Assembly (NCBI RefSeq): GCF_030269445.1
Contig: NZ_BSTJ01000002.1
Span: 806,001-870,000, forward strand
Origin: Actinoallomurus iriomotensis
GTDB taxonomy: Bacteria > Actinomycetota > Actinomycetes > Streptosporangiales > Streptosporangiaceae
Reading direction: 5' to 3'
DNA length: 64,000 nt
Below the pieces are notes generated by a model that did no database searches, was not told the origin of the DNA, and saw only the letters and a list, made by a program, of their open reading frames with translations. This document shows positions 16,063 through 24,698 of the stretch, piece by piece. A program made the position numbers and the translations under genes. Position 1 is the first letter of the stretch. Each line of letters opens with the position of its first letter.

Positions 16063-19032
16063 ATGCTGATCCTGGCGGAAGTGATCTCGACCGTGCTGAC
16101 CGAGGCCATCGTGGCCGGCGGCCGGCGGGCGGCCATCGCGGCGGGCCGCGCCACCCGGTCGAAGAGGTCCGGACGGTTCCCCATCGAGGAGTTCTTCGAC
16201 GCGTACGCCGCGGGCGGGGCGCCGCCACTCGATGAGGGCCTGCTCCCCCAGGCGCCGCCCGGGCTCGCCGAGGCCCTCACGGATCCACGCGTACGCGGCG
16301 CAGTGCATGAGCTGTTCGCCGTACGGATGTCCGGCGCCCCGGCGGAGGAGCTCGACCAGGCGAGGACGTCGTTCCGGCTCGCGCTCGGCTCCTGCCTGCC
16401 CTGGGCTCCGCGCGGTGGGCTGTCAGCGGTGTCGGACGCCCTGTTCGGGCACTTCGACGCACGGATCTCCGCGGCTGTCGAGGAGTTCCGCAAGGCGCAC
16501 GCCACCGAGTTCTGGGCCGTCCGCAACGACTCCCGGCTTTCGGCGATCAAGGCGACCGTCGCGGCGATCTCCCGGCACACCGCGGCGCTCGCCGGTACGG
16601 CCGATCCCGCGGCCGAACGGAGGTTCCTCGACGGCTACCGGCGTCAGGTGCTGGATTTCCACGGGAGGCTGGAGCCGCCCGACTTCGAGCGCAGGCGGCG
16701 CGTTCCGATCGACGAGATCTTCGTCTCCCCGGTGATCACTCCGGTGTTACCCGACGGCGGCAGGTCCGCGTCTTTCGAGGAGGATCCGCAGCGGCTGAGC
16801 GTCCTGGAGTTCGCGGAGGTCGTCGACCGTTCGGTCCTGCTCGGAGACCCCGGCGGGGGCAAGACGACGACCTCGCACGCGCTGATGCACCTGTACGCCG
16901 CTCAGCCCCGTGACCGCGTGCCCTTCCTGGTGACCCTCCGGGAGTTCGCCGTCCAGGACCGGCCGGCGTGGTCGGTGGCCGAGTACCTCGATCACACGCT
17001 CCGTACCTTCTACCAGTGCCCCGCTCCCGCGGGCCTGGTCGAACGGCTGCTGCTCAGCGGCATGGCCATGGTGATATTCGACGGGCTGGACGAGCTCCTG
17101 GACGGCGGGCACCGGGCCGGCGTCGCGTCGATCGTCGAACGCTTCGCCGCCGAGTACCCGCTCACATCGATTCTCGTGACCTCCCGCGTCGTCGGCTACG
17201 AGCAGGCCGGACTCGACCGCCGGCAGTTCTCCTGCCACCGCATCCGAGGGTTCGACCAGCCCCAGGTCGCCGAGTACGTCGCCAAGTGGTTCGCGCAAGA
17301 GGAGACGCTCACGCCGGACGAGCGCGACCGCGGTGCCGCCGACTTCATCGCCGGGAGCGCCGCGATGGCCGACCTACGCGCCAACCCCCTCATGCTGTCG
17401 CTGATGTGCATCCTCTACCGGGGTGAGGGCTCGCTCCCGAGGAGCCGGCCCGAGATCTACGAGCAGTGCGCGACACTGATGTTCCGGCGCTGGGACGCGC
17501 GGCGGCGGATTCACAGCGACGTACGGGCCCGTGACCTCGTCGAACCGCTGCTGCGGCACCTGGCGTACTGGCTGTTCACGGGCGGCCGCCCCGCCCATCG
17601 GGTGACGGAGCGCGCGCTGGTCGCCGAGGCCACGGAGTTTCTGCTCGGCCGCGGTTTCGGGCACCGCGACGAGGCCGCCGCGGCAGCGGCCGAGCTCATC
17701 GCCTTCACCCGCGGGCGCGCCTGGGTCTTCAGCGACGTCGGGCTCACCTCGGACGGACAGGAACTGTACGCCTTCACCCACCGCACGTTCCTGGAGTACT
17801 TCACGGCCGCCCGGATCTCCGCCCGGCACGACTCTCCCGCCGAACTCGCCCACGCCCTCGCGCCCCATCTGGCCGAACCCGATTGGGACGTGGTGGCTCA
17901 GCTCGCGCTCCAGCTCAAGGACCGGCACTCCGACCGGGGCGCGGAACGCTTCTACCATGCGCTTCTGGCCGACCAGGGCCAGGACGAAGAGCAGCGGGAG
18001 ACGACGCTGGCCTTCCTCGGCCGCTGTCTCGCCTTCAGCACGGTTCCCGCCGAAACGGTCCGCCGGCTCGTCCGCGCCGCGGCCGACCTGGCGTTCCGCG
18101 ACAACGGTCACGGATCGAGCCGGCTCACCGCGCTCGGCTGGGTCATGTACGGCGGCGTCGACCACCGGAAGATCGTCCGCTCGGAGATCATCAGCGCGCT
18201 GGAGAGCCGCATCGACCGGGCGAACGAGGACGAGCGGATCCACGCGCTGAAGCTCGCGCTCTCCCTCGCGGACCTACCGATGATCGTGAGCGACATCGAC
18301 ATGAGCCTGTCCAACAGCGCCCTGTGGCGGCCGTGGCAGGACGTCTCCGAAGAGTTCAGCAGGAGGTACGGCGACGAGATCGCCGAGCTGGCGCGGCGGG
18401 ATCTGTCGCTGGCAGCGAACGCCTTTCTCGAGCGGCGCATCGGCGTCACCTGCTTCGTGGAGTGCCATGGTCCCGCCCTGACCGGTCTGTTGCGGTCCAT
18501 CCCCCATCTGGTGCACATCGCCAGCGACCGTTACTACGGCTACTACCGCTATCGGCCGCTCGTCTCCGAGCTTCTGGGCGGGCCACTCGGTTACTCGTAT
18601 CACCGGCCGGACGAGGAGACGTGGTGGCCGTGGATCGAGGAGCAGTTGCGGCACCTCGGCGACCTCCTGAACGGTTACCCGGATCCACCCTGGGTCAACT
18701 CCGGGGAAAGCGACATGGACATGTCATGCCGGCGTTTCTTCCCCCGGCTGCCGCAGAGCGGGCTCACCCCGCCGCGCGGGAACACCGCCGTCGCACTGGG
18801 GGTCCTGCTGTTCGCGACCGCCGAGATCGAGGTGGACGCCGACGCCTTGATCGAGCTGGCGGCCGCCACCCCTCATCTCGACGCCTTCGTCCCCTACCTG
18901 AGGAGGCGACGCGGTCAGGAGGTGCGGATAACCGACCTTCCGGTGAACGACCGCTTCCGTGCGCTCTTCCGCGGCTGGGCCGCCGGGACGGTCGCCTTCA
19001 CCCATGACGAGGGGCGGTCCCTCCCCGCCTGA
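16063..19032 (+). CDS. NACHT-domain NTPase (bacterial NLR-like)
   Basis: A protein of 989 residues; GGAGGTG lies just before the ATG at 16063. An N-terminal helical region (about 1-250) has no catalytic motif that I can name. The NACHT core follows: Walker A GDPGGGKTTT at residues 261-270, and Walker B VIFDGLDELLDGG from about 337 with the Asp and the family's small-residue/Asp-Glu pair. Then come TSRVVGYEQAGLD (sensor) and a winged-helix-like region ending near YAFTHRTFLEYFTAARI. The C-terminal 400 residues are helical, without clear LRR, TPR or WD repeats. Family members include anti-phage sensors, so a surveillance role is plausible. No effector gene is adjacent. Confidence 0.85.
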   Translation: MLILAEVISTVLTEAIVAGGRRAAIAAGRATRSKRSGRFPIEEFFDAYAAGGAPPLDEGLLPQAPPGLAEALTDPRVRGAVHELFAVRMSGAPAEELDQARTSFRLALGSCLPWAPRGGLSAVSDALFGHFDARISAAVEEFRKAHATEFWAVRNDSRLSAIKATVAAISRHTAALAGTADPAAERRFLDGYRRQVLDFHGRLEPPDFERRRRVPIDEIFVSPVITPVLPDGGRSASFEEDPQRLSVLEFAEVVDRSVLLGDPGGGKTTTSHALMHLYAAQPRDRVPFLVTLREFAVQDRPAWSVAEYLDHTLRTFYQCPAPAGLVERLLLSGMAMVIFDGLDELLDGGHRAGVASIVERFAAEYPLTSILVTSRVVGYEQAGLDRRQFSCHRIRGFDQPQVAEYVAKWFAQEETLTPDERDRGAADFIAGSAAMADLRANPLMLSLMCILYRGEGSLPRSRPEIYEQCATLMFRRWDARRRIHSDVRARDLVEPLLRHLAYWLFTGGRPAHRVTERALVAEATEFLLGRGFGHRDEAAAAAAELIAFTRGRAWVFSDVGLTSDGQELYAFTHRTFLEYFTAARISARHDSPAELAHALAPHLAEPDWDVVAQLALQLKDRHSDRGAERFYHALLADQGQDEEQRETTLAFLGRCLAFSTVPAETVRRLVRAAADLAFRDNGHGSSRLTALGWVMYGGVDHRKIVRSEIISALESRIDRANEDERIHALKLALSLADLPMIVSDIDMSLSNSALWRPWQDVSEEFSRRYGDEIAELARRDLSLAANAFLERRIGVTCFVECHGPALTGLLRSIPHLVHIASDRYYGYYRYRPLVSELLGGPLGYSYHRPDEETWWPWIEEQLRHLGDLLNGYPDPPWVNSGESDMDMSCRRFFPRLPQSGLTPPRGNTAVALGVLLFATAEIEVDADALIELAAATPHLDAFVPYLRRRRGQEVRITDLPVNDRFRALFRGWAAGTVAFTHDEGRSLPA

Positions 19033-19041
19033 TTCCGGACG

Positions 19042-19893
19042 TCAGGTGAGGTTGTAGACGCGCAGGGCGTTGCCGCCGAGGGCCAGTGCCGCGGTCTCCT
19101 CGTCCGGGCACAGCTTGGCGACCGCGCGGGCGTTCGAGGCGATCCCCGGGACTCCCGGCCAGTCCGTGCCGAAGATGAAGCGGCGGCTCAGCCGGGCGAA
19201 GTCGTGTCGCGCGTAGTACTCGGGCAGCCGTCTCGGGGGCAGGCCCGACAGTTCGATCCACACCGTCTCGCGGGACAGGGCCAGGAAGGCCGCCGCGTCG
19301 TACCACCAGCCGCGCCCGCCGTGGGCGAGGACGATGTTCAGCGTCGGGAAGTCCCGCAGCACCTCGTCGAGCAGCACCGGGTCGGCGTAACCGTTCATCG
19401 ACCCGGGGAAGCTGCTCGTGCCGCAGTGCACGACGACCGGCACGCCGCGGTCGCGGCACACCTCGTACGCCGGGTACAGCGCGCGCTCGTTGGCCGGGAA
19501 ACCGCCGTGCACCGGGTGCAGCTTCAACGCGACCGCGCCGAGCCCGAGCTGGCGCTCGACCTCCTCGGCGACCGGGAAGTGCACGTGGGGGTTGAGGTTG
19601 GCGACCGGGCGCATGCGCGCCGGATCGTGGGCGGCCAGCGGCAACAGGTCCTCGATGGGCTGGATCCCGGTCGCCTTCGGGCTGTACTCGCTGAACATGA
19701 GCACGACGTCGACGCCCTCAGCGTCGAGCAGCTCACCGAACCGCGAGGGCACCACGGCGCCCTCCACGTCGTACACGCGGCCCAGCACCTCGGCGTCGCC
19801 GAAGTCGGCGGCCCAGTCGTGCCAGGCGCGTTTCAGCGTCGGCAGCCGCGCCGGATGCGTGTGGGCGTCGACGAGAACGTGACCATCGAGCAC
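19042..19893 (-). CDS. Amidohydrolase family (TIM-barrel) enzyme
   Basis: A protein of 283 residues from a GTG at 19893. The metal-binding HxH is in VDAHTHPARL near residue 10. Later barrel strands are visible: ALKLHPVHGGFPANE, VPVVHCGTSSFPGS (His), LNIVLAHGGRGWWYD (His) and FIFGTDWPGVPG (Asp). This matches the amidohydrolase-2 group, which contains decarboxylases and hydrolases of aromatic or dicarboxylic acids. It diverges from a PaaX-type regulator, so control by an aromatic acyl-CoA-like signal is likely. Longer upstream starts would run into the regulator's promoter. Confidence 0.8.
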   Translation of the reverse strand: MLDGHVLVDAHTHPARLPTLKRAWHDWAADFGDAEVLGRVYDVEGAVVPSRFGELLDAEGVDVVLMFSEYSPKATGIQPIEDLLPLAAHDPARMRPVANLNPHVHFPVAEEVERQLGLGAVALKLHPVHGGFPANERALYPAYEVCRDRGVPVVVHCGTSSFPGSMNGYADPVLLDEVLRDFPTLNIVLAHGGRGWWYDAAAFLALSRETVWIELSGLPPRRLPEYYARHDFARLSRRFIFGTDWPGVPGIASNARAVAKLCPDEETAALALGGNALRVYNLT

Positions 19894-19957
19894 GAAGCCG
19901 TCCGTTCGTTGACATCGGTTTTTACTTATCGGCCATGATGCAACACGTAACTGTAGA

Positions 19958-20806
19958 GTGACACGGGTGACAGCCACTCGCCCCACGTTGACCCGGCGCC
20001 ATGCCGTGGGCGAGACGAGCGCGCGTTCCCTGCTGCTGACGGTCCTCGGCGAGTTCGTCCTGCCGCAGAACTCCCCGGTGTGGACCGCCACGATCGTCGA
20101 GGTACTCGACAGCCTCGGGGTCGAGGAGAAGTCGGCGCGCCAGGCCCTCGCGCGCACGGCGGGCGACGGGTGGCTGTGTTCCGAGCGCGTCGGCCGCAGC
20201 GTCCGCTGGTCGCTGACGCCGTCCGGCCGGCGGCTGCTCACCGAGGGCGCCGAGCGCATCTATGCCTTCGGCACGCCGGCCCCCGCCTGGGACGGCGTGT
20301 GGCTGATCCTCTACGTCTCGGTCCCCGAGTCCAAGCGCCGGCTCCGGCACCGGCTCCGCACGAAGCTGACCTGGGCCGGCTTCGGCTCGCCGGGCCCGGG
20401 CATGTGGATCTCGCCGATGCCGTCGCGCGAGCCGGAGGTCCTGTCGGTCGTGCAGGGGCTCGGCCTCGACCAGGGCGCCATGTCGTTCACCGCGCGGTTC
20501 GCCGCGGTCGGCAGCGAGCGGGAGATGGTACTCCGGGCGTGGGACCTCGACGCGGTCGCCGCGCAGTACGCCGCGTTCGCCGAGACGTTCGGCTGCCTGG
20601 AGCCCGCCTCGGCCCACGACACGATGCTCGCCCAGGCACGCCTCGTGCACGAATGGCGCCGGTTCCCCTTCCTCGACCCCCGGCTGCCGGCCGAGTTGCT
20701 GCCCGAAAACTGGATCGGCGACCAGTCGCGCCGGCTGTTCGCCGACCGGCACGCCGAATGGTCCGACGTCGCTCAGCGCCGCTGGCGTGAGCTGACCGGC
20801 CGATAA
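19958..20806 (+). CDS. PaaX-family transcriptional regulator
   Basis: A protein of about 280 residues with the family layout. An N-terminal winged helix spans roughly residues 20-90 (SARSLLLTVLGEFVLP, EKSARQALARTAGDGWL, GRSVRWSLTPSGRRLL). The central domain contains WDGVWLILYVSVPESKR, and the C-terminal region contains LVHEWRRFPFLDPRLP. PaaX proteins repress aromatic catabolism and are released by aryl-CoA thioesters. Start is either the GTG at 19958 or the one at 19967; a TAGAGT at 19954-19959 would suit leaderless transcription from 19967. Its likely target is the divergent amidohydrolase gene. Control of the box operon 10 kb away is only a possibility. Confidence 0.87.
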   Translation: MTRVTATRPTLTRRHAVGETSARSLLLTVLGEFVLPQNSPVWTATIVEVLDSLGVEEKSARQALARTAGDGWLCSERVGRSVRWSLTPSGRRLLTEGAERIYAFGTPAPAWDGVWLILYVSVPESKRRLRHRLRTKLTWAGFGSPGPGMWISPMPSREPEVLSVVQGLGLDQGAMSFTARFAAVGSEREMVLRAWDLDAVAAQYAAFAETFGCLEPASAHDTMLAQARLVHEWRRFPFLDPRLPAELLPENWIGDQSRRLFADRHAEWSDVAQRRWRELTGR

Positions 20807-20960
20807 CGGCGCCACAAAAACCACCATTAGGTCTGGCACTTCCGGCAAAGTCACTGTAAGTTCTCAGCCGAATACAGCAAGGTGCCCATTCCGATCTGTC
20901 CGAAATTCCGGCCGAGGCCGGATGGATAGCCAGATTTCGGGGCGAAGAAGGGGCGGAGCT

Positions 20961-21995
20961 ATGTCCCGAATGTGCCATTTCGTCGGAAGCATTCCGGCGA
21001 AGACCACCGAAGACGCCATGCGGTCCATGCTCGACTGGGCCGGTCCCCACGTCCGTTCCATCACCGACGGCGAGGTCGGTGACCGCTACCACTGGATCGT
21101 CAACCTCATCAACGGCTTCTCCGAGCACCCGGACTTCGTCCTCGTGCGAAAGGGCGCCTGGACGTCTTTCGACGACACCCCCAAGTACCGGGTGCGGCGC
21201 GGGCACACGCTCACCGCCGACGCTCTGGACCTCCGGCATGACACGGACGCACTGGCGGCGCTTCCCGCGTTCCGCAAGCTGCGCGCCGAGCGCGGGCGCG
21301 ACGACCTGTCCTTCCAGGTCGGCATTCCCGGCGATCTGAATCTGTCGTTGTTCACCTTCGGCCCTGCTGGAGCGTTCCAACACCGTGCGGTGTTCCGGGA
21401 GGTGCTCGGGCGTGAGATGCGCCGGGTCCACGCCGAGGCCGGCGACGACGTCATCTTCCAGATCGAGGTCCCGGTCGAGCTGATCTTCGTGTGCCGGATG
21501 CCCGGCCCGCTCCGCGCCGCGATGGCCGGCTTCCTGTCCGGCGGCGTGGCGCGGCTGGCCCGGGAGGCCCCGGCCGGCGCCCGTTTCGGCCTGCACCTGT
21601 GCCTGGGCGACCTCAACCACGAGAACCTCGGAAGGCTGAGTGACGCGCGCCCGTTCGTCCAGCTCGCCAACGCGCTGGTGCGCCGGTGGCCGGCCGACCG
21701 GCCGCTGGAGTACGTGCACGCGCCGTTCACCGGCGGCACCGACCCGGCGCCGACCGACCCGGCCTTCTACGCACCGCTGCGCGACCTGAAGCTCGGCGCG
21801 GGCACCCGGTTCGTCGCGGGCCTGGTCCAGGAGACGAGCAGCGAGTCCGACCTGCGACGTGCGGTCGAACTCGCCGACGCGGCCTACGGGCAGCCGGTGG
21901 ACGTGGCCGCGAGCTGCGGCCTGGCCCGACGCAGCCCCGAGGACGCGGCCGCCAACGCCGAACTGGCCCGCCGACTCTGCGAACCCCCAGCCTGA
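20961..21995 (+). CDS. MetE-like (cobalamin-independent methionine synthase C-domain type) protein
   Basis: A protein of 344 residues with the UROD/MetE barrel signature and only one domain. The zinc-type motif HLC (His212-x-Cys214) is in FGLHLCLGDLNHENL, and the distal Cys319 is in DVAASCGLARRSPEDAA, matching the HxC and C ligands of MetE. The region QIEVPVELIF is typical of the barrel. It lacks the N-terminal half of full MetE, so it may use a simpler methyl or thiol substrate. GGGGCGGAG precedes the ATG. The 150 bases upstream hold no gene, only the promoter region; the 3' end is partly duplicated downstream. Confidence 0.72.
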   Translation: MSRMCHFVGSIPAKTTEDAMRSMLDWAGPHVRSITDGEVGDRYHWIVNLINGFSEHPDFVLVRKGAWTSFDDTPKYRVRRGHTLTADALDLRHDTDALAALPAFRKLRAERGRDDLSFQVGIPGDLNLSLFTFGPAGAFQHRAVFREVLGREMRRVHAEAGDDVIFQIEVPVELIFVCRMPGPLRAAMAGFLSGGVARLAREAPAGARFGLHLCLGDLNHENLGRLSDARPFVQLANALVRRWPADRPLEYVHAPFTGGTDPAPTDPAFYAPLRDLKLGAGTRFVAGLVQETSSESDLRRAVELADAAYGQPVDVAASCGLARRSPEDAAANAELARRLCEPPA

Positions 21996-22009
21996 ACGTA
22001 CGGCCACGC

Positions 22010-22037
22010 GGCCGCCCCATCTTCTTCAGGGGCGGCC
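22010..22037. terminator. Hairpin after the MetE-like gene
   Basis: Arms 22010-22018 and 22029-22037 (GGCCGCCCC and its complement) flank a 10-base loop just after the stop codon at 21995. The right arm merges into the duplicated segment that follows. Confidence 0.6.
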
Positions 22038-22165
22038 GTCGAACTCACCGACCCGACCTACGACCAGCCGGTGAACACGGCCGCGACCTGCGGCCTGGCC
22101 CGGCGGGCGCCCAGGACACGGCGGCTCTGCGCGTATCCGGCCTGAGCGTACGGACGCCGCGGGTG
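22032..22165 (+). repeat. Degenerate copy of the 3' end of the MetE-like gene
   Basis: This segment repeats 21862-22020 with substitutions and an internal loss of roughly 20 bases. Shared landmarks in the same order are GTCGAACTC, CAGCCGGTG, TGCGGCCTGGCCCG, a CTCTGCG near the end, and TGA-CGTACGG at and after the stop. It has no intact frame. It fills most of the gap between the MetE-like gene and the ROK gene, which is on the other strand. Confidence 0.8.
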
Positions 22166-22226
22166 CATCCACGAGCGGCGAGGCCCGGTCCCCTTCCGGG
22201 GGATGGTGTACTCGCGGATCGGGGGA

Positions 22227-23453
22227 TCAGCACCGGGTCACCAGGCGCGAGGGGTCGTCCAGAACCCGTTCCACGACGAGAGACGCGGCGCCCAGCGCGG
22301 CGGCGTCGCCGCCGAGTCGTGACACCGTGAGCCGCGGCGGCGAGCGCCGGACGAGGCCCGCGCCATCGGCCAGCGCCGCCTCCGTCGCGGGACGCGCCCA
22401 CGGGGCGAGGCCGGAGAAGATGCCGCCGAGCACGATCGTGTCCGGGTCGAGCAGGTTCACGGCCGTGGCCAGGGCCTGCCCCAGGGCCTCCCCCGCCCGC
22501 CGTACGGCGGTCAGCGCCCGCTCGTCGCCCCGTTCCAACCGGGCGACCAGCGCCGACAGGGGGCCGTCCGGACTCGCCGACGACGTCGCGGTGACCGCGG
22601 CGATGCCCGCCCCGCGCAGGATCGCCTCCTGGCCGGCCACCTGTTCGAGACAGCCGCGCCCGCCGCAGGCGCAGGGCGATCCGCCGGGCTCGACCACGAC
22701 GTGGCCGAGTTCGCCGGCGAAGCCGTGCGCACCGCGGAACACCCGGCCGTCCACGACGATGCCCGCGCCGATGCCGATCTCCCCCGACACGTGCACGTAC
22801 GAGCCCAGCGCCGGGCCGTCGCCGAACCACAGCTCGCCGAGCGCGGCCAGATTGGCCTCATTGTCGTAGTCGGCGGCCAGCGGGAGCGCGGGCAGGCCCG
22901 CGTCCAGCAGTTCGCCGGCCGGCACGTCGTCCCAGCCGAGGTTGGGCGCGCTGCGCAGGCGTCCGCCGCCCTGGTCGAGCGTGCCGGGCAACGCCACGAC
23001 CGCGCCCGCCACCGACAGCCCCTGCTCGCCCGCGGCGGCGATCGCGCGGGCGGCGAGGCCGGTCAGCGCGGCGATGACGCGCTCGGGGGCGCGGTCGCGG
23101 TTGTCGGCGGCGACGATGTGCCGGTGCCGGATCCGGCGGCCGAGGTCGAGCACGCACGCGGCCAGATAGTCGACGTTGATCTCCAGTCCCAGGCCCGCGA
23201 CGCGGTCGCCGTTGACCGAGACGGCGGTCGCGGGCCGGCCGCGCTCGCCGTCGCGTACGGGCCCGTCCTCGCGCACCAGGCCGGCGCCGGCCAGCGACGC
23301 GACGAGACTGGACACGGTCGTCTTGGTGAAGCCGGTCGCCTCGGCGAGGCGGGCGCGGCTGACCGGCTGGCGGCGGGCGATCTCACCGAGCACCACGGCC
23401 AGGTTGCGTTCTCGCATGGTGCCGTGGCGCAGGGGCGCGACCTCATGGCGCAT
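22227..23453 (-). CDS. ROK-family transcriptional repressor of the xylose genes
   Basis: A protein of 408 residues. The N-terminal winged helix (residues about 15-75) contains RQPVSRARLAEATGFTKTTV. The ROK kinase-like domain follows, with GAHGFAGELGHVVVEPGG and the zinc motif CACGGRGCLEQ (C-x-C-G-x-x-G-C). The DNA-binding head marks it as a regulator rather than a sugar kinase. It is divergent from xylA with a 93-base intergenic region, the classical arrangement of XylR-type repressors that release DNA on binding xylose. Confidence 0.9.
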   Translation of the reverse strand: MRHEVAPLRHGTMRERNLAVVLGEIARRQPVSRARLAEATGFTKTTVSSLVASLAGAGLVREDGPVRDGERGRPATAVSVNGDRVAGLGLEINVDYLAACVLDLGRRIRHRHIVAADNRDRAPERVIAALTGLAARAIAAAGEQGLSVAGAVVALPGTLDQGGGRLRSAPNLGWDDVPAGELLDAGLPALPLAADYDNEANLAALGELWFGDGPALGSYVHVSGEIGIGAGIVVDGRVFRGAHGFAGELGHVVVEPGGSPCACGGRGCLEQVAGQEAILRGAGIAAVTATSSASPDGPLSALVARLERGDERALTAVRRAGEALGQALATAVNLLDPDTIVLGGIFSGLAPWARPATEAALADGAGLVRRSPPRLTVSRLGGDAAALGAASLVVERVLDDPSRLVTRC

Positions 23454-23460
23454 CGTCCCA

Positions 23461-23541
23461 GACTAATCCCGTACCTCCGGACATGTTGACACTCTGGGCA
23501 TGCGCGCTTTAATTAGTCCAGGTCGCGTACGAATTAAGGAG
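23461..23541 (+). promoter_or_regulatory. xylA promoter, inverted repeat and ribosome-binding site
   Basis: A consensus TTGACA at 23486-23491 and a TTAATT at 23509-23514 have 17-base spacing. GACTAAT at 23461-23467 and ATTAGTC at 23512-23518 are inverted copies that bracket this promoter, the second lying over the -10 element, as expected for a ROK repressor site. AAGGAG at 23536-23541 sits 5 bases before the xylA ATG. The stretch is clearly AT-richer than its surroundings. Confidence 0.65.
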
Positions 23542-23546
23542 CCCGC

Positions 23547-24698
23547 ATGTCCAGTCAGTTCCAGCCCACGCGCGAGGACCGGTTCACCTTCGGTCTCTGG
23601 ACCGTCGGCTGGCAGGCGCGCGACCCGTTCGGCGACGCCACGCGGCCGCCGCTCGACCCGGTGGAGTCGGTGCACCGGCTGGCCGAACTCGGCGCGTACG
23701 GCGTGACCTTCCACGACGACGACCTCCTCGCTGTGGAGCCGGACCGCGACCGGGCGATCGCCTCCTTCCGCAAGGCCCTCGACGAGACCGGCCTCGTCGT
23801 GCCGATGGCGACGACCAACCTGTTCACCCACCCGGTGTTCAAGGACGGCGCGTTCACCTCCAACGACCGCGACATCCGGCGGTACGCGATCCGCAAGGTG
23901 ATGCGCAACCTCGACCTGGCCGCCGAGCTGGGCGCGAAGACCTATGTGTTCTGGGGCGGCCGCGAGGGCGCGGAGTCCGACGCCGCCAAGGACGTACGGG
24001 CCGCGCTCGACCGGTTCCGCGAGGCGATCGACACGCTGGCCTCCTACGTCACCGAGCGCGGCTACGGCATCCGGTTCGCACTGGAGCCCAAGCCGAACGA
24101 GCCGCGCGGCGACATCCTGCTGCCCACGGTCGGCCACGCGCTGGCGTTCATCGGCTCGCTGGAGCACGCCGACATGGTCGGCCTCAACCCCGAGGTCGGG
24201 CACGAGCAGATGGCCGGGCTCAACTTCGTGCACGCCATCGGCCAGGCGCTGTGGCACGGCAAGCTCTTCCACATCGACCTGAACGGCCAGCACGGCAACA
24301 AGTACGACCAGGACCTGGTGTTCGGGCACGGCGACCTGAAGAGCGCGTTCTTCCTCGTCGACCTGCTGGAGAACGGCGGATACGACGGGCCGCGCCACTT
24401 CGACTACAAGCCGACCCGTACCGAGGACATCTCGGGCGTGTGGGCGAGCGCCGAGGCGAACATGCGCACGTACCTCATCCTCAGGGAGCGGGCCCGCGCC
24501 TTCCGCGCGGACCCGGAGGTCCAGGAGGCGCTCGCGGCCTCGCGCGTGGACGAGCTCTCGGTGCCCACGCTGGAGCCCGGCGAGAGTTTCGACTCGCTGC
24601 GGAACGAGGAGTTCGACCTGGACGCCGCCGCCGCACGGGGCTACCACTACGAGCGGCTGGACCAGCTCGCCGTCGAGCACCTGCTCGGCGCGCGATGA
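23547..24698 (+). CDS. xylA: Xylose isomerase
   Basis: A protein of 383 residues, the short actinobacterial class. Catalytic His56 and Asp59 lie in [11 protein letters not shown]. Metal ligands are found in [12 protein letters not shown] (Glu, and Lys nearby), [10 protein letters not shown] (Glu and His), [16 protein letters not shown] (Asp residues) and HFDYKP (Asp). The enzyme converts D-xylose to D-xylulose in the cytoplasm with Mg or Mn. It is transcribed from the ROK-controlled promoter and overlaps the kinase gene by 4 bases (ATGA). Confidence 0.97.
   Translation: MSSQFQPTREDRFTFGLWTVGWQARDPFGDATRPPLDPVESVHRLAELGAYGVTFHDDDLLAVEPDRDRAIASFRKALDETGLVVPMATTNLFTHPVFKDGAFTSNDRDIRRYAIRKVMRNLDLAAELGAKTYVFWGGREGAESDAAKDVRAALDRFREAIDTLASYVTERGYGIRFALEPKPNEPRGDILLPTVGHALAFIGSLEHADMVGLNPEVGHEQMAGLNFVHAIGQALWHGKLFHIDLNGQHGNKYDQDLVFGHGDLKSAFFLVDLLENGGYDGPRHFDYKPTRTEDISGVWASAEANMRTYLILRERARAFRADPEVQEALAASRVDELSVPTLEPGESFDSLRNEEFDLDAAAARGYHYERLDQLAVEHLLGAR

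Noticed and set aside
16063-19032. A complete multi-gene anti-phage defence island
   Set aside because: Only the NACHT gene itself resembles defence proteins. Neighbours are metabolic or of unknown role, and there is no toxin, nuclease or integrase.
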